From the NCBI RefSeq assembly GCF_900114605.1, contig NZ_FOTP01000003.1, positions 620,001-684,000 of the forward strand: DNA of 64,000 nucleotides. Reading direction: 5' to 3'. Positions 1-8,851 of this stretch are shown here, one piece after another. The notes under the pieces were generated by a model, which saw nothing but the letters and a program-made list of their open reading frames with translations, did no database searches and was not told where the DNA came from. How positions within the stretch are numbered: position 1 is the first letter of the stretch; each line of letters starts with the position of its first letter. Source of the DNA: Bradyrhizobium sp. NFR13 (lineage in GTDB: Bacteria; Pseudomonadota; Alphaproteobacteria; Rhizobiales; Xanthobacteraceae). Position numbers and translations under genes: made by a program.

Positions 1-725
1 ACGCCGTCAGGAACTACTGTCTCAAGGTGCTGAAAGTCAGCAAGATCGCCGTGATCGGCGACACCACCGGCTACGGCGTCACCGCGGTGAAAGCCTCGGT
101 CGAGGCCTTCAAGAAAGACGGCGCCGATGTCGTCTACAGCGCCAATATCGACGCGACGCAGCCCGACATGACGCCGGACATGCTGCGCGCCAAGAATGCC
201 GCTGCGCAGGTCATCGTGGTGTGGAGCGTCTCCACCGGCATGGAAGCGCGCATGTTCAACACCCGCGCGTCAATGAACTGGGACGTTGCCTTTGTCGGCC
301 ATCCCTCGCTGGCATCCGGCGAACTCGCCAGCCTGATCGAGAAGCCGGCGAACTGGGAGAAGGTCTACGCCATCGGCTACAAGAGCTGCAGTTATGACTC
401 CGCCGGCAAACTGCCTGCCAAGAGCCAGGATCTCGTCGATCGCCTGAACAAGGCCAAGGTGCCGCTGAACGATACGCTGCTGTGGTGGATCGCCGGCGGC
501 ATCGATGCCGTCGAACTGATCGCTAGGGCTGTCGAGGCCAGCGGATCGACCGACAGCGAGGGCATCGTCAAATACTGGAACTCGCTGTCAAAATATCCCG
601 GCTATTTCGGCAACTATTCGTTCTCACCCACCCAGCATAACGGCTATCCGACCGACGAGATCGTCATGTCGGAAGCGCGTTCCGCCAAGAACGGCACCTT
701 CGCCCTCGCCCCCGGCTACTCATAA
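1..725 (+). CDS. ABC transporter substrate-binding protein, Leu/Ile/Val type (5' truncated)
   Basis: Periplasmic binding protein of the branched-chain amino acid type (Peripla_BP_6 family), which would deliver a ligand to the permease and ATPases encoded directly downstream. The reading frame is open from the window edge (first full codon at base 3), so the N-terminus and signal peptide lie outside. An internal GTG at 27 is not needed as a start. The visible part has the second-lobe features of the family: VSKIAVIGDTTGYG, a long alpha/beta stretch, and an aromatic-rich C-terminal segment ending APGYS. The stop is 21 bases before the next gene, so it is the first gene of a liv-like operon. The ligand cannot be told from the sequence and need not be an amino acid. 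Confidence 0.9.
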   Translation, partial: AVRNYCLKVLKVSKIAVIGDTTGYGVTAVKASVEAFKKDGADVVYSANIDATQPDMTPDMLRAKNAAAQVIVVWSVSTGMEARMFNTRASMNWDVAFVGHPSLASGELASLIEKPANWEKVYAIGYKSCSYDSAGKLPAKSQDLVDRLNKAKVPLNDTLLWWIAGGIDAVELIARAVEASGSTDSEGIVKYWNSLSKYPGYFGNYSFSPTQHNGYPTDEIVMSEARSAKNGTFALAPGYS

Positions 726-746
726 GCCGGCGCGAGGACGACCAAC

Positions 747-1604
747 ATGCTCGGCTCGATCATAGCTTCCGGCCTCGCAGCGGGCGCGATCTATGCGCTC
801 GTCGGCATCACCTACAACACCATGTTCTCGACCTCGCGGGTGATGAGTTTCACCGCCGGACAGCTCGCCATGCTTGGCGGGGTGTTCGGTTCGCTGTTCA
901 TGCTGAAAATGGGGATGCCGACCCTGGTCGGCTTCGCCCTGACGCTGGTCGCCTGTGCGATCATCGGCGTTATCACCGAATTCGTCGCGGTGCGGCCGGT
1001 GCTCAAAAGCCTCGAACAGCATCTCTATGTGCTGTCGACGCTGGCGCTGGCACTGATGATCCAGCAGGTCACCGCGATCAAATGGGGCACCGAGCCGCAG
1101 CCCTTCCCGCGCATCGTCGGTCTCGGCACCGGCGTGTGGGACGAAAAATTCTGGCTGCCGGTGGTGGCCTGCGGCCTCACCATCTTGGGCCTCGAATATC
1201 TCTATCGCCGCACGCTGGTCGGCCATGCCTTCATGGCGATCGCGGAGGATAATTTTGCGGCGCGTGCGCTCGGCCTGCCGGAGCGTAACCTGCGCGTGGC
1301 GAGCTATGCCCTCGCCGGCGTGATTGGCGGCGTGGCGGGTTTCGCCGGCGGCGAACTGATGCTGGCCTTCTTCGCCAATGGCGCGCTGCTGAATTTCTAC
1401 GGCTTCGTGCCGGTGGCGCTCGGCGGCCTTGGCAATAATCGCGGCGCGCTGATCGGCGGCCTCGCGCTCGGCCTGTTCCAGCAGGCAGCCAATTTCCTGG
1501 TCGGCGGTATCTTCTCGTCGGTCGCGGTGTTCGCGATCTTCATCATCGTGCTGCTGGCAGCGCCTTCGGGCCTGTTCGGCTCGGCCACCGCGCGGAGGGT
1601 GTGA
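747..1604 (+). CDS. livH: Branched-chain amino acid ABC permease, LivH type
   Basis: Inner-membrane permease subunit of 285 residues, a normal length for LivH. About eight hydrophobic segments are visible, and the family signature lies near residues 170-215 (RALGLPERNLRVASYALAG, then VPVALGGLGNNRGALIGG near 225-240). The ATG at 747 follows a purine-rich GCGAGGACG stretch. It sits between the binding protein and the fused permease-ATPase gene, whose start overlaps this stop (TGATG). It should pair with the membrane half of that fusion as a heterodimer. Confidence 0.93.
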   Translation: MLGSIIASGLAAGAIYALVGITYNTMFSTSRVMSFTAGQLAMLGGVFGSLFMLKMGMPTLVGFALTLVACAIIGVITEFVAVRPVLKSLEQHLYVLSTLALALMIQQVTAIKWGTEPQPFPRIVGLGTGVWDEKFWLPVVACGLTILGLEYLYRRTLVGHAFMAIAEDNFAARALGLPERNLRVASYALAGVIGGVAGFAGGELMLAFFANGALLNFYGFVPVALGGLGNNRGALIGGLALGLFQQAANFLVGGIFSSVAVFAIFIIVLLAAPSGLFGSATARRV

Positions 1605-3403
1605 TGACGGCGATCACCGACATCTCGACATCGCGCGAGGGCACAGCCAGACATTCCGTGCTGCCGGCGCTGCTGCCATTCATCGGCGTATTCACGCTGG
1701 CGATGATCCTGCCGTTCGTCAGCAACGACTACTGGGCGCTGATCGGCACCCGTGCGGCGATCTACTGGGTGCTGGTGGCCGGCCTCAATCTCGTGGTCGG
1801 CTTCGCCGGCCATCTCGCCATCGGCTATGTGGCGCTGCTGACGCTCGGCGCCTACACGACCAGCGTGCTTGCTGCCGGCAATGTGCTGCCGCCGGTGCCG
1901 ATCTACGGCGCGCTGATCATCGCAAGTTGCGTCGGCGCGGTGTTCGGCGTGATCGTCGGCCTGCCGGCGATGCGGCTGCGCACCTTCTATTTCGCCATGA
2001 CCACGCTCGGCTTCGCCACCATCGTGACGCAGATCGCGCTGGCCTGGCAGAGCGTCACCGGCGGCGGCATCGGCATCGTCGGCCCGGAATTCTCGGCACC
2101 GTTCAACACGCCTTGGGGATTCTATTATCTCTGCATCGGCTTTGCCGCGGTGGCGACCTGGCTCAGCGCCAATATCGCCTATAGCCGGTTCGGCCGTGCG
2201 CTGATCGCGATCCGCGATGCAGATGTGGCCGCGGAAGCCACCGGCATCTCCAAACCCAAACTGCTGGTGTCGATCTTCCTGCTGGCCGGCGCCATGGCGG
2301 CCTTTGCCGGTGGGCTGTTCGCCAGCCTGCAGACCTATATCACGCCGGACGCCTTCACCTTCGATCTCTCGGTGCTGTTCTTCATCGCCATCCTGATCGG
2401 TGGCCGCGGCTCCATCCTGGGCCCGATGCTCGGCACAATCATCCTCACCATCCTGCCGGAGATCGCAGCACCGCTCGCAGCGTGGTCGACCTTTCTCTAT
2501 GCGGTGCTGCTGCTCTTGATCGTGCTGGTGATGCCCGGCGGCATCGCGGCGCTGCTGGATTTCAAGAGCCGCCGCCCGCTCGCCAGCAACCGCGCCATCG
2601 TGCCGCGCATCGCGGGGCTGTCAGACGTCCTGCGCAAGACGGCCACCACCAGGACTCTTACGTTGCGTGATGTTGTCCTCACCTTCGGCAATGTGCGGGC
2701 CATCGACGGCCTCGACCTCGATGTGAAGCCCGGCCAGATCCACGGCCTGATTGGGCCCAACGGCTCCGGCAAGACCACGACGCTGAACGTGATCTCCGGC
2801 TATTACGCCGCCAAGGGCGGGACGATCACGCTCGGCGACGATGCGCTGCCGCCAGGCATGCCGGAACTGCGCGCCAGCAAGGGTATCGCCCGCACCTTCC
2901 AGACACCGCGCGTGATCGGCGAAGCCTCGGTGCTGCAGAATGTCATGGTCGGCGGCACCATTGAGGGCGAAGCGACATTCGCCGAAGCGCTGCTGTCGCT
3001 GCCGCGGCATCATCGCGACGAACGCAAGCTCGCCGCACAGGCGCGCGCGATGCTCGGCGTGGTCGGGCTGGAGGCGCTGGCGGATGTCCGCGCCGATCGG
3101 CTGCAGCACTCGGAGCTGCGCTTCATCGAGATCGCCCGCGCGTTGATGCTGCAACCGGACTTCCTGCTGCTGGACGAACCCGCTGCTGGTCTCTCCAGCG
3201 ACGAGATCACAAGATTGGGCGCACTGATCAAGGCGATCAGTCGCCGCGGCACCGGCGTGCTGCTGGTCGAGCATCACGCCGACCTGATCTTCGACATCTG
3301 CGATCAGGTCACGGTGCTCAATCTCGGCAAGATCCTCGCCGCCGGCACGCCGGCCGAAATCCGCGTTCACAAGGAGGTCGTCAGTGCTTACCTCGGAGGC
3401 TGA
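1604..3403 (+). CDS. Fused branched-chain amino acid ABC permease-ATPase (LivM-LivG)
   Basis: A single 599-residue polypeptide joins a LivM-type permease (about residues 20-330) to a LivG-type ATPase (about 350-599). The ATPase half has a Walker A motif GPNGSGKTT near 384-392, a Walker B/D-loop FLLLDEPAAGL near 520 and an H-loop LLVEHH near 555. The ABC signature is degenerate: LQHSELRFIEIARAL near 500 replaces LSGGQ. The ATG at 1604 is preferred over the GTG at 1601 because GGAGGG lies at a good distance. The gene overlaps livH upstream and livF downstream, indicating translational coupling. Permease-ATPase fusions of this type are known in Bradyrhizobium relatives. The ligand is unknown. 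Confidence 0.93.
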   Translation: MTAITDISTSREGTARHSVLPALLPFIGVFTLAMILPFVSNDYWALIGTRAAIYWVLVAGLNLVVGFAGHLAIGYVALLTLGAYTTSVLAAGNVLPPVPIYGALIIASCVGAVFGVIVGLPAMRLRTFYFAMTTLGFATIVTQIALAWQSVTGGGIGIVGPEFSAPFNTPWGFYYLCIGFAAVATWLSANIAYSRFGRALIAIRDADVAAEATGISKPKLLVSIFLLAGAMAAFAGGLFASLQTYITPDAFTFDLSVLFFIAILIGGRGSILGPMLGTIILTILPEIAAPLAAWSTFLYAVLLLLIVLVMPGGIAALLDFKSRRPLASNRAIVPRIAGLSDVLRKTATTRTLTLRDVVLTFGNVRAIDGLDLDVKPGQIHGLIGPNGSGKTTTLNVISGYYAAKGGTITLGDDALPPGMPELRASKGIARTFQTPRVIGEASVLQNVMVGGTIEGEATFAEALLSLPRHHRDERKLAAQARAMLGVVGLEALADVRADRLQHSELRFIEIARALMLQPDFLLLDEPAAGLSSDEITRLGALIKAISRRGTGVLLVEHHADLIFDICDQVTVLNLGKILAAGTPAEIRVHKEVVSAYLGG

Positions 3404-4127
3404 ACCGCTGCTGAAAGTCACCGCGCTGGAATCCGGCTATGGTAAGATCCGCGTGCTGCATGGCATCGACCTGCATATCGCGGCAGGCGAAGTCGTCACA
3501 TTGCTCGGCCCCAACGGTGCCGGGAAATCGACCCTGCTGCGCGCGATCTCCGGCCTGCTGCCGGTCAATGCCGCCAGCGTGCGTTTCGACGGCCGCGACA
3601 TCAGCAACGGCACACCGCGCGAAGCGGCGCGCGCCGGCCTCGTGCATGTGATCGAAGGCCACCGTGTGTTCACGCAGCAGACGGTGACCGAAAACCTGCT
3701 GCTCGCGGCCTACGATCTGCCGCGCGGCGAGCGCAACGCGCGCGTCGATGAGGCACTGTCGTTCTTTCCGGAGATTGCCGAGAAGCGCCACGAGCGCGGA
3801 GCGTCGCTCTCGGGCGGGCAGCAGCAGATGCTGGTGGTGGCACAGGGCCTCATGCGACGCCCGCGCCTCTTGATGCTGGACGAACCCTCTGCGGGTCTGT
3901 CACCCGTGCTGGTCGACCGCGTGCTGACGGTGATCGCGCAACTGCAGAGGCAACGCACCGCCGTGCTGCTGGTGGAGCAGCTGGTGGAAAAGGCGCTGGC
4001 TGCTGCCAACCGCGTCTATGCACTGTCGCAGGGACGTATCGTGCTGGAGGCGGCGACAACGGAAGCGAACCTGCCGCAGCGGCTGGAGCGGGCTTATTTC
4101 GGGCATGAGGACGCAGCGGCGGTGTAG
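3384..4127 (+). CDS. livF: Branched-chain amino acid ABC ATP-binding protein, LivF type
   Basis: Cytoplasmic ATPase subunit of 247 residues, the usual LivF length. It has Walker A GPNGAGKST near residue 43, a canonical signature LSGGQQQMLVVAQGL near 141, and Walker B LLMLDEPSAGL near 162. The start is GTG at 3384, inside the end of the fused LivM-LivG gene, with a perfect AAGGAGG six to seven bases upstream. It would pair with the degenerate-signature ATPase half of the fusion, so the canonical signature is carried by this subunit. It is the last gene of the operon; a palindromic repeat follows. Confidence 0.95.
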   Translation: MLTSEAEPLLKVTALESGYGKIRVLHGIDLHIAAGEVVTLLGPNGAGKSTLLRAISGLLPVNAASVRFDGRDISNGTPREAARAGLVHVIEGHRVFTQQTVTENLLLAAYDLPRGERNARVDEALSFFPEIAEKRHERGASLSGGQQQMLVVAQGLMRRPRLLMLDEPSAGLSPVLVDRVLTVIAQLQRQRTAVLLVEQLVEKALAAANRVYALSQGRIVLEAATTEANLPQRLERAYFGHEDAAAV

Positions 4128-4157
4128 GGCGGCGGTGCAGCGCTTTGCGCCAACCTC

Positions 4158-4313
4158 GTCATTCCCCGGCAAACCAATTGGTTTGCCTGAGGGCGCGGGC
4201 GGCGTTAGCCGGACGCGAAACCGGAATCCCGGAGTGAGAGTCTCGAACAGCGCCAGGCCACTTCGAGATTCCGGGTTCGCGTGCGCCAAGAGGCGCCCAC
4301 GCCCCGGAATGAC
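4158..4313. repeat. Dispersed palindromic intergenic repeat, copy A
   Basis: An intergenic element of about 156 bases bounded by GTCATTCC at the left and its complement GGAATGAC at the right, with inner arms such as GAGATTCCGGGTTCGCG and GCGCCCACGCCCCGG. Related copies lie at 5134-5259 and 10391-10541. It fills the gap between convergent livF and the cyclase gene, where a folded transcript could act as a terminator or stability element. The left half is the most diverged of the three copies. Confidence 0.8.
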
Positions 4314-4324
4314 GAGGATGCGAC

Positions 4325-5101
4325 TCACCCGTCGATAATCGCCACCGCCCGCGTCCAACCCGCCGATGCCTTCTCGATCTTCACCGGGAAGCACGACACC
4401 ATGAAACCCGTGGACGGCAGCTGTTCGAGATTGTGCAGCTTCTCGATGTGGCAATAGCCGATATGACGGCCGGCCTTGTGGCCTTCCCAGATCAGGCTGG
4501 CATCTTTCGTCTCGGCATATTTCTTCGCGGTGTAGATGAATGGCGCGTCCCAGCTCCAGCCGTCGATGCCGGTGAGGCGCACGCCGCGCTCCAGCAGATA
4601 CATGGTGGCCTCATAGCCCATGCCGCAGCCGGAGATGACGTAGTCCTGCTGGCCGTATTTGACGCCGGCAGATGTGTTGACGACGACGATCTCCAGCGGG
4701 CTCAACGTATGGCCGATGCGCTTGAGCTCGTCCTCGACATCCTTGGCCGTCGCGACATAGCCATCGGGGAAATGCCGGAAGTCGAGCTTCACGCCGGGCT
4801 GGAAACACCAGTCCAGCGGCACTTCGTCGATGGTCCATGAGCGTTCACCGCGATTCATGGTGGGATGGAAGTGATAGGGCGCGTCGAGATGCGTGCCGTT
4901 GTGCGTCGAGAGCTGCACCAGCTCCACCGCCCAGCCCTGCCCGTCCGGCAGATCTTCGGCCTTCAGCCCATCGAAAAACTGCAGCATCCGCGGCAGGCCC
5001 TGCTGGTGATCGACATAATTGATGGTGGGATGATTGCCCGGGGGATCGGCGGGGACGTCGTTCTGTAGGGGAACTGAGATGTCGATGAGGCGACGGGGCA
5101 T
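4325..5101 (-). CDS. Cyclase family metal-dependent hydrolase (kynurenine formamidase-like fold)
   Basis: A 258-residue protein of the cyclase/kynurenine-formamidase superfamily (PF04199). The zinc-binding signature HNGTHLDAPYHF is near residues 68-79, and a further conserved stretch, GVRLTGIDGWSWD, is near 178-190. Family members hydrolyse amides, lactones or cyclic esters. The ATG at 5101 follows GAGGAAATCCC. It is downstream of, and on the same strand as, an FAH-family hydrolase, with a repeat element in the 193-base gap. Together they suggest degradation of a small organic acid or ring-opened product imported by the divergent ABC system. The substrate is unknown. Confidence 0.88.
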   Translation of the reverse strand: MPRRLIDISVPLQNDVPADPPGNHPTINYVDHQQGLPRMLQFFDGLKAEDLPDGQGWAVELVQLSTHNGTHLDAPYHFHPTMNRGERSWTIDEVPLDWCFQPGVKLDFRHFPDGYVATAKDVEDELKRIGHTLSPLEIVVVNTSAGVKYGQQDYVISGCGMGYEATMYLLERGVRLTGIDGWSWDAPFIYTAKKYAETKDASLIWEGHKAGRHIGYCHIEKLHNLEQLPSTGFMVSCFPVKIEKASAGWTRAVAIIDG

Positions 5102-5133
5102 GGGATTTCCTCAGTGCGTTTGTGTTTTTGATT

Positions 5134-5259
5134 GTCATTCCGGGGCGGGACCGGCGCCGGAGGCGACGGGGCCGAGCCCGGAATCTCGAAATGTTCAGCG
5201 CAAAACATGCGGGGATTCCGGGTCCACGCGCGCAAGAGGCGCGCGCGCCCCGGAATGAC
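5134..5259. repeat. Dispersed palindromic intergenic repeat, copy B
   Basis: A 126-base element with terminal arms GTCATTCCGGGGCG and CGCCCCGGAATGAC, and inner CCCGGAATCTCG and GGGATTCCGGGTCCACG. It is the most symmetric of the three copies in the window. It sits between the FAH hydrolase and the cyclase genes on the minus strand, so the transcript of this operon would carry the hairpin. Confidence 0.85.
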
Positions 5260-5294
5260 AGTGTGGTCGCAATGACGGTGGAGAGCGCTGCGCC

Positions 5295-6287
5295 TCACAT
5301 ATCCTGCCGCACCACCTTGTTCTTCAACACACCGATCTTCTCGACCTCCAGCTCGATCTCGTCATTGTGTTCGAGATACCAGCCGAGTTCGAGACCGCAA
5401 CCATTGCCGACGGTGCCGGAGCCGATGAATTCGCCGGGCATCAGCGTCTCGTCCTGCGTCACATGGGCGATGATCTCCTCGAAGGAGAACAGCATGCCCT
5501 CGCTGGTCGAGGACGAACGCACCTTGCCGTTGACGCGGCATTCCATCTTCAGTCTGTAGGGATCGCCGATCTCGTCGGGCGTGACGATCCACGGGCCCAG
5601 CACATTACCACCGTCGAAGCTCTTGCCTTTGGCGGGACCCAGACGGCCTTCCATCTCCAGCCGCTGCGCATCGCGAGCCGAGAAATCGTTGAAGATGGTG
5701 TAGCCGAAGATGTGATCCTTCGCCTTGGCCGCGGAAATATTCGCGCCCCTGTTTTTGGTGACGATGCCGAATTCGAGTTCGTAGTCCATGACCTTGCTGT
5801 AGCGCGGCCACTTCACCGTGGTGCCCGTGCCGCGCACGCTGAAGCGGTTGGTGATGTAGTAGATCGGCTGGCGGCGATAGACTTCGGGCAATTCGCCGAG
5901 CGGCTCGGCGTCCAGCCGCGCCAGTTCGGCCATGTCGTTCCTGGCCCGCGCAGCGAGCTTGAGCTGGCCACGCGGCGCCTGCAGGATATGCAGCGGAAAC
6001 GACATGCCGTCGCGGCACTGACGCGGCTCCGGCACCGGCGCCAGAACATCCGCACCGGCGACATTCACAGACAACGACGCGTCGCTGCCATGCTTGTCGA
6101 AAACCTTTCGCGCGGCATCGAGCGCGCCTTCGCCTGCGTCGATCAATGCCAGCATCGAGGCGAAGGCCGGATTGCCGCCATCGCGGGCCGCAGCACCGGC
6201 CAGATCGAACAGCCTGGTATCGTTGGCATGCACCATGCCGACCTTGTCCTGACCACCGGCACGAAATGTCGCGAGCTTCACTGGCAT
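5295..6287 (-). CDS. Fumarylacetoacetate hydrolase (FAH) family protein
   Basis: A 330-residue member of the FAH superfamily, which hydrolyses C-C bonds in 2-oxo acids or catalyses hydratase/decarboxylase steps of meta-cleavage pathways. The N-terminal ~100 residues are the small variable domain. The C-terminal catalytic fold contains VKWPRYSKVMDYELEFGIV (metal-binding Glu pair) near 160-178, GYTIFNDFSARDAQRLEME near 194-212, and GTVGNGCGLELGWYLEHND near the end. The ATG at 6287 has GGGAG just upstream. It is divergent from a NitT/TauT-type binding protein gene, so the two probably share one regulatory region. Confidence 0.92.
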   Translation of the reverse strand: MPVKLATFRAGGQDKVGMVHANDTRLFDLAGAAARDGGNPAFASMLALIDAGEGALDAARKVFDKHGSDASLSVNVAGADVLAPVPEPRQCRDGMSFPLHILQAPRGQLKLAARARNDMAELARLDAEPLGELPEVYRRQPIYYITNRFSVRGTGTTVKWPRYSKVMDYELEFGIVTKNRGANISAAKAKDHIFGYTIFNDFSARDAQRLEMEGRLGPAKGKSFDGGNVLGPWIVTPDEIGDPYRLKMECRVNGKVRSSSTSEGMLFSFEEIIAHVTQDETLMPGEFIGSGTVGNGCGLELGWYLEHNDEIELEVEKIGVLKNKVVRQDM

Positions 6288-6403
6288 CTCCCACTTGCTT
6301 TTGTTCTTCGATAAAATATATGATCAAAAAAAATATCGATAAACAAGAGGCGATCGCAAAGATTGCTTCCCTATCGAAAAATGCTCGGGTGAGGGAGACG
6401 ACG
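6288..6403. promoter_or_regulatory. Divergent promoter region with three TATCGA boxes
   Basis: This AT-rich 116-base gap separates the FAH hydrolase from the ABC binding protein gene. It holds TCGATA at 6308-6313, the 8-base palindrome TATCGATA at 6334-6341 and TATCGA at 6372-6377. The GntR/FCD regulator encoded in the operon to the right is the obvious candidate to bind here. Its site preference cannot be read from the sequence, so the boxes are only candidates. Confidence 0.45.
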
Positions 6404-7330
6404 ATGACCAGGTGGATGGCGACAGCCCTGTTGGCCACGCTCGCTGTGACGGGCACCGCGCATGCCCAGACCAAACTCCAGATCGGTTGCACCGCAACAA
6501 CGGACTGCGCTTCGGCGATGGTCGCGGTCGATGAAGGCATCTTCAAGAAGCACGGTCTCGATGCCGAGATGGTTCCCATCGGCATCAACTCCAATATCCC
6601 GGCGGCCATCCTGTCCGGCTCGATCCAGATCGGCGGCCCGACCTCCACCGTCTTCCTGCAAGCTGCCGACGGCGGCCTCGATCTCGTCGCGGTTGCCGGC
6701 GCAACGGTGATGAGCCCGACATCGAACGCGAATATTACGGCCTTCGTGCGTAACGGCATCACCATCAAGGAGCCGAAGGACTTCATCGGCAAGAAGGTCG
6801 GCGCACCGGGCCTCGGTGCGTTTCTTCATGTGCTGTTCGTCAAATGGCTGGTCGACAAGGGCGTCGATCCGAAGAAGGTCAATTTCGTCGAGGTCACCTT
6901 CCCGACCATGCCTGACATCATCAAGTCCGGCGGCGTCGATGCGGTGCTGACCGCCGAGCCGACGGTCTCGCGCATGCTGGCCGCCGGCAGCGGCAGCATC
7001 GGCGCGCGCTATGCGTCGGAACTCGAACGGACCGAGCCGATCATCTTCTATGCGGCCTCGCGCGAATGGGCCGAGAAAAATCCCGACACCGTCAGGAAAT
7101 TTCGCGCGGCCATCGCCGAAGGCGCTGCGATCGTGAACAGCGACAAGGAGAAAACCTCGGCCGCGATCGCCAAATTCACCAAACAGACCATCGAACTGGT
7201 GAAGGCATCGCCGCCGAACAAGTCGGAGCCGGTGCTGAAGCCCGAGCAACTGGCATGGTGGATCGACGTGATGTCCTCGCAGAAAATGCTGGAGACCAAA
7301 CTCGATCTCAACAAACTGATTCTGAAATAG
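6404..7330 (+). CDS. ABC transporter substrate-binding protein, NitT/TauT type
   Basis: A 308-residue periplasmic binding protein of the NMT1/SsuA-like family. The start at 6404 is chosen because GAGGGAG precedes it and it gives a clear signal peptide (MTRWMATALLATLAVTGTAHA, cleaved after AHA). The frame stays open upstream to 6146, but that part overlaps the divergent gene. Family motifs include VDEGIFKKHGLDAEMVPIG near residues 40-58 and a helix-rich second lobe. It is the first gene of an operon with a GntR regulator, an ATPase and two permeases. Ligands of this class include sulfonates, thiamine precursors and aromatic acids. Here the neighbouring hydrolases point to an organic acid. Confidence 0.92.
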   Translation: MTRWMATALLATLAVTGTAHAQTKLQIGCTATTDCASAMVAVDEGIFKKHGLDAEMVPIGINSNIPAAILSGSIQIGGPTSTVFLQAADGGLDLVAVAGATVMSPTSNANITAFVRNGITIKEPKDFIGKKVGAPGLGAFLHVLFVKWLVDKGVDPKKVNFVEVTFPTMPDIIKSGGVDAVLTAEPTVSRMLAAGSGSIGARYASELERTEPIIFYAASREWAEKNPDTVRKFRAAIAEGAAIVNSDKEKTSAAIAKFTKQTIELVKASPPNKSEPVLKPEQLAWWIDVMSSQKMLETKLDLNKLILK

Positions 7331-7340
7331 GGCGAACTGA

Positions 7341-8039
7341 ATGGCTGGCCAGCCCCTTAGCAGTACAATCGATGTATCCGGCTCGGATACGCTGAGCGAA
7401 CGTGCAGCGACATTGCTGCAGCAAGACATCATCGCCGGCAATCTCGCGCCGGGAACGCGGCTTGGCATCGTCGATCTCGTGCAGCGTTACGAGATCGGGG
7501 CGACGCCGATGCGCGAAGGACTGTCACGCCTGATCTCACGCGGCCTGATTATCGGCATCGGCCAGCGCGGTTTTCGCGTCGCCGACATCAGCCGGGAGGA
7601 CCTCGCTGACATCACACGGATGCGCAGCGTGGTGGAGATGGAGGCGCTGCGGCTGGCCATCGAACATGGCGACGATGCCTGGGAGGCCGGCATCATCAGT
7701 TCGCTTCACCAGATGCGCAGGCATATCGAACGTACCGGCGATGAATTCCGCGAAGGCGCGCCGGATTTTGACAAGCTCCATAAGGGATTTCACACCGCAT
7801 TGCTGGCGGCCTGCGGATCGCAGCGCCTGCTCGCCGCGCATTCGGAGCTCTACGATCAGGCCTATCGCTACCGCCGGGTGATGATGCGCGGCTTCGACAG
7901 CGGCAGCCGCTTTGTCGCAGCCCATCAGCTTCTCGCCGATCGCGTGCTTGCGCGCGAAATTGGTCCTGCGCAGGCGATGCTGACATCGCATCTGCATTCG
8001 ACGCTCGCTTACGTCTATCCACCCGGACAGGGAGATTGA
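7341..8039 (+). CDS. GntR family transcriptional regulator, FCD subfamily
   Basis: A 232-residue regulator. The N-terminal winged helix (about residues 12-75) has the typical LAPGTRLGIVDLVQRYEIG and TPMREGLSRLISRGLI. The C-terminal FCD ligand-binding domain (about 85-220) shows the Arg/Asp/His pattern of metal-assisted carboxylate binding. It lies ten bases downstream of the binding protein and six upstream of the ATPase, so it is part of the transport operon. It probably senses the imported acid and controls the divergent promoter at 6288-6403. Confidence 0.93.
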   Translation: MAGQPLSSTIDVSGSDTLSERAATLLQQDIIAGNLAPGTRLGIVDLVQRYEIGATPMREGLSRLISRGLIIGIGQRGFRVADISREDLADITRMRSVVEMEALRLAIEHGDDAWEAGIISSLHQMRRHIERTGDEFREGAPDFDKLHKGFHTALLAACGSQRLLAAHSELYDQAYRYRRVMMRGFDSGSRFVAAHQLLADRVLAREIGPAQAMLTSHLHSTLAYVYPPGQGD

Positions 8040-8044
8040 GCGCG

Positions 8045-8851
8045 ATGACATCCGTTGCCCTCCGCAAGGACATCTCGTCCGCCCAGCTCGAAAAGTCGCA
8101 GATCGCGTTTTCCCAGGTCACGCTGGATCTCGGCGGCAAGACGATCATCGAAAACGTCAGCCTCGACGTGAAGCCCGGCGAGTTCCTCTGCATCATCGGC
8201 GCCTCGGGCTGCGGCAAGACCACGGCATTGCGACTGGCCGCCGGCCTGTACCAGCCGACATCCGGACATGTCAGCTTCGACGGCGAGCCGATGCGCGCGC
8301 CGCGGCGCGACGTCGCCATCGTGTTCCAGGATTACGGCAAGGCACTGCTGCCGTGGCGCACCGCCGCCGGCAATGTCGCACTCGCGCTCGAAACCATCGG
8401 TATGCCCAAGGCACAGCGCCCGGCGCGCATCGACGAATTGCTGAAAAAAGTCGGACTGCCGAACCACGCCGACAAATATCCCGCAGAAATGTCCGGCGGC
8501 ATGCAGCAACGCCTGCAGATCGCGCGCTGTCTGGCGCAGGAGCCGAAAGCATTGCTGATGGACGAGCCATTCGGCGCGCTCGATGCCATGACGCGGCAGG
8601 GTCTTCAGGACGAGGTCCTGTCACTGCTCGATGCCAGCAAGGCGACGGTGATCTTCGTCACCCACGATCTCGAAGAAGCCATTTATCTGGGCGACCGCGT
8701 GGTCGGCCTGCTACCGCATCCCGGCCGCATCGGCATCGATCTTCCGATCAACCTGCCGCGCCCGCGCGATCAGTTGACCACGCGCGAGAACCCGGAATTC
8801 CTGCGGCTGCGCCGCGAATTGTTCGACTTCATCAAGGCGTCCGAGGCATGA
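8045..8851 (+). CDS. ABC transporter ATP-binding protein, NitT/TauT type
   Basis: A 268-residue ATPase of the SsuB/TauB/NrtD class. Walker A GASGCGKTT is near residue 53, the signature MSGGMQQRLQIAR near 149, Walker B LLMDEPFGALD near 170, and the H-loop FVTHDLEEA near 205. The ATG at 8045 is preferred to the upstream TTG because GGGAGA lies nine bases before it. The stop overlaps the start of the first permease (ATGA), indicating coupled translation. Confidence 0.94.
   Translation: MTSVALRKDISSAQLEKSQIAFSQVTLDLGGKTIIENVSLDVKPGEFLCIIGASGCGKTTALRLAAGLYQPTSGHVSFDGEPMRAPRRDVAIVFQDYGKALLPWRTAAGNVALALETIGMPKAQRPARIDELLKKVGLPNHADKYPAEMSGGMQQRLQIARCLAQEPKALLMDEPFGALDAMTRQGLQDEVLSLLDASKATVIFVTHDLEEAIYLGDRVVGLLPHPGRIGIDLPINLPRPRDQLTTRENPEFLRLRRELFDFIKASEA

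Noticed and set aside
6146-6403. N-terminal extension of the NitT binding protein
   Set aside because: It runs through the divergent promoter and the 5' end of the FAH gene; the signal peptide begins at 6404.
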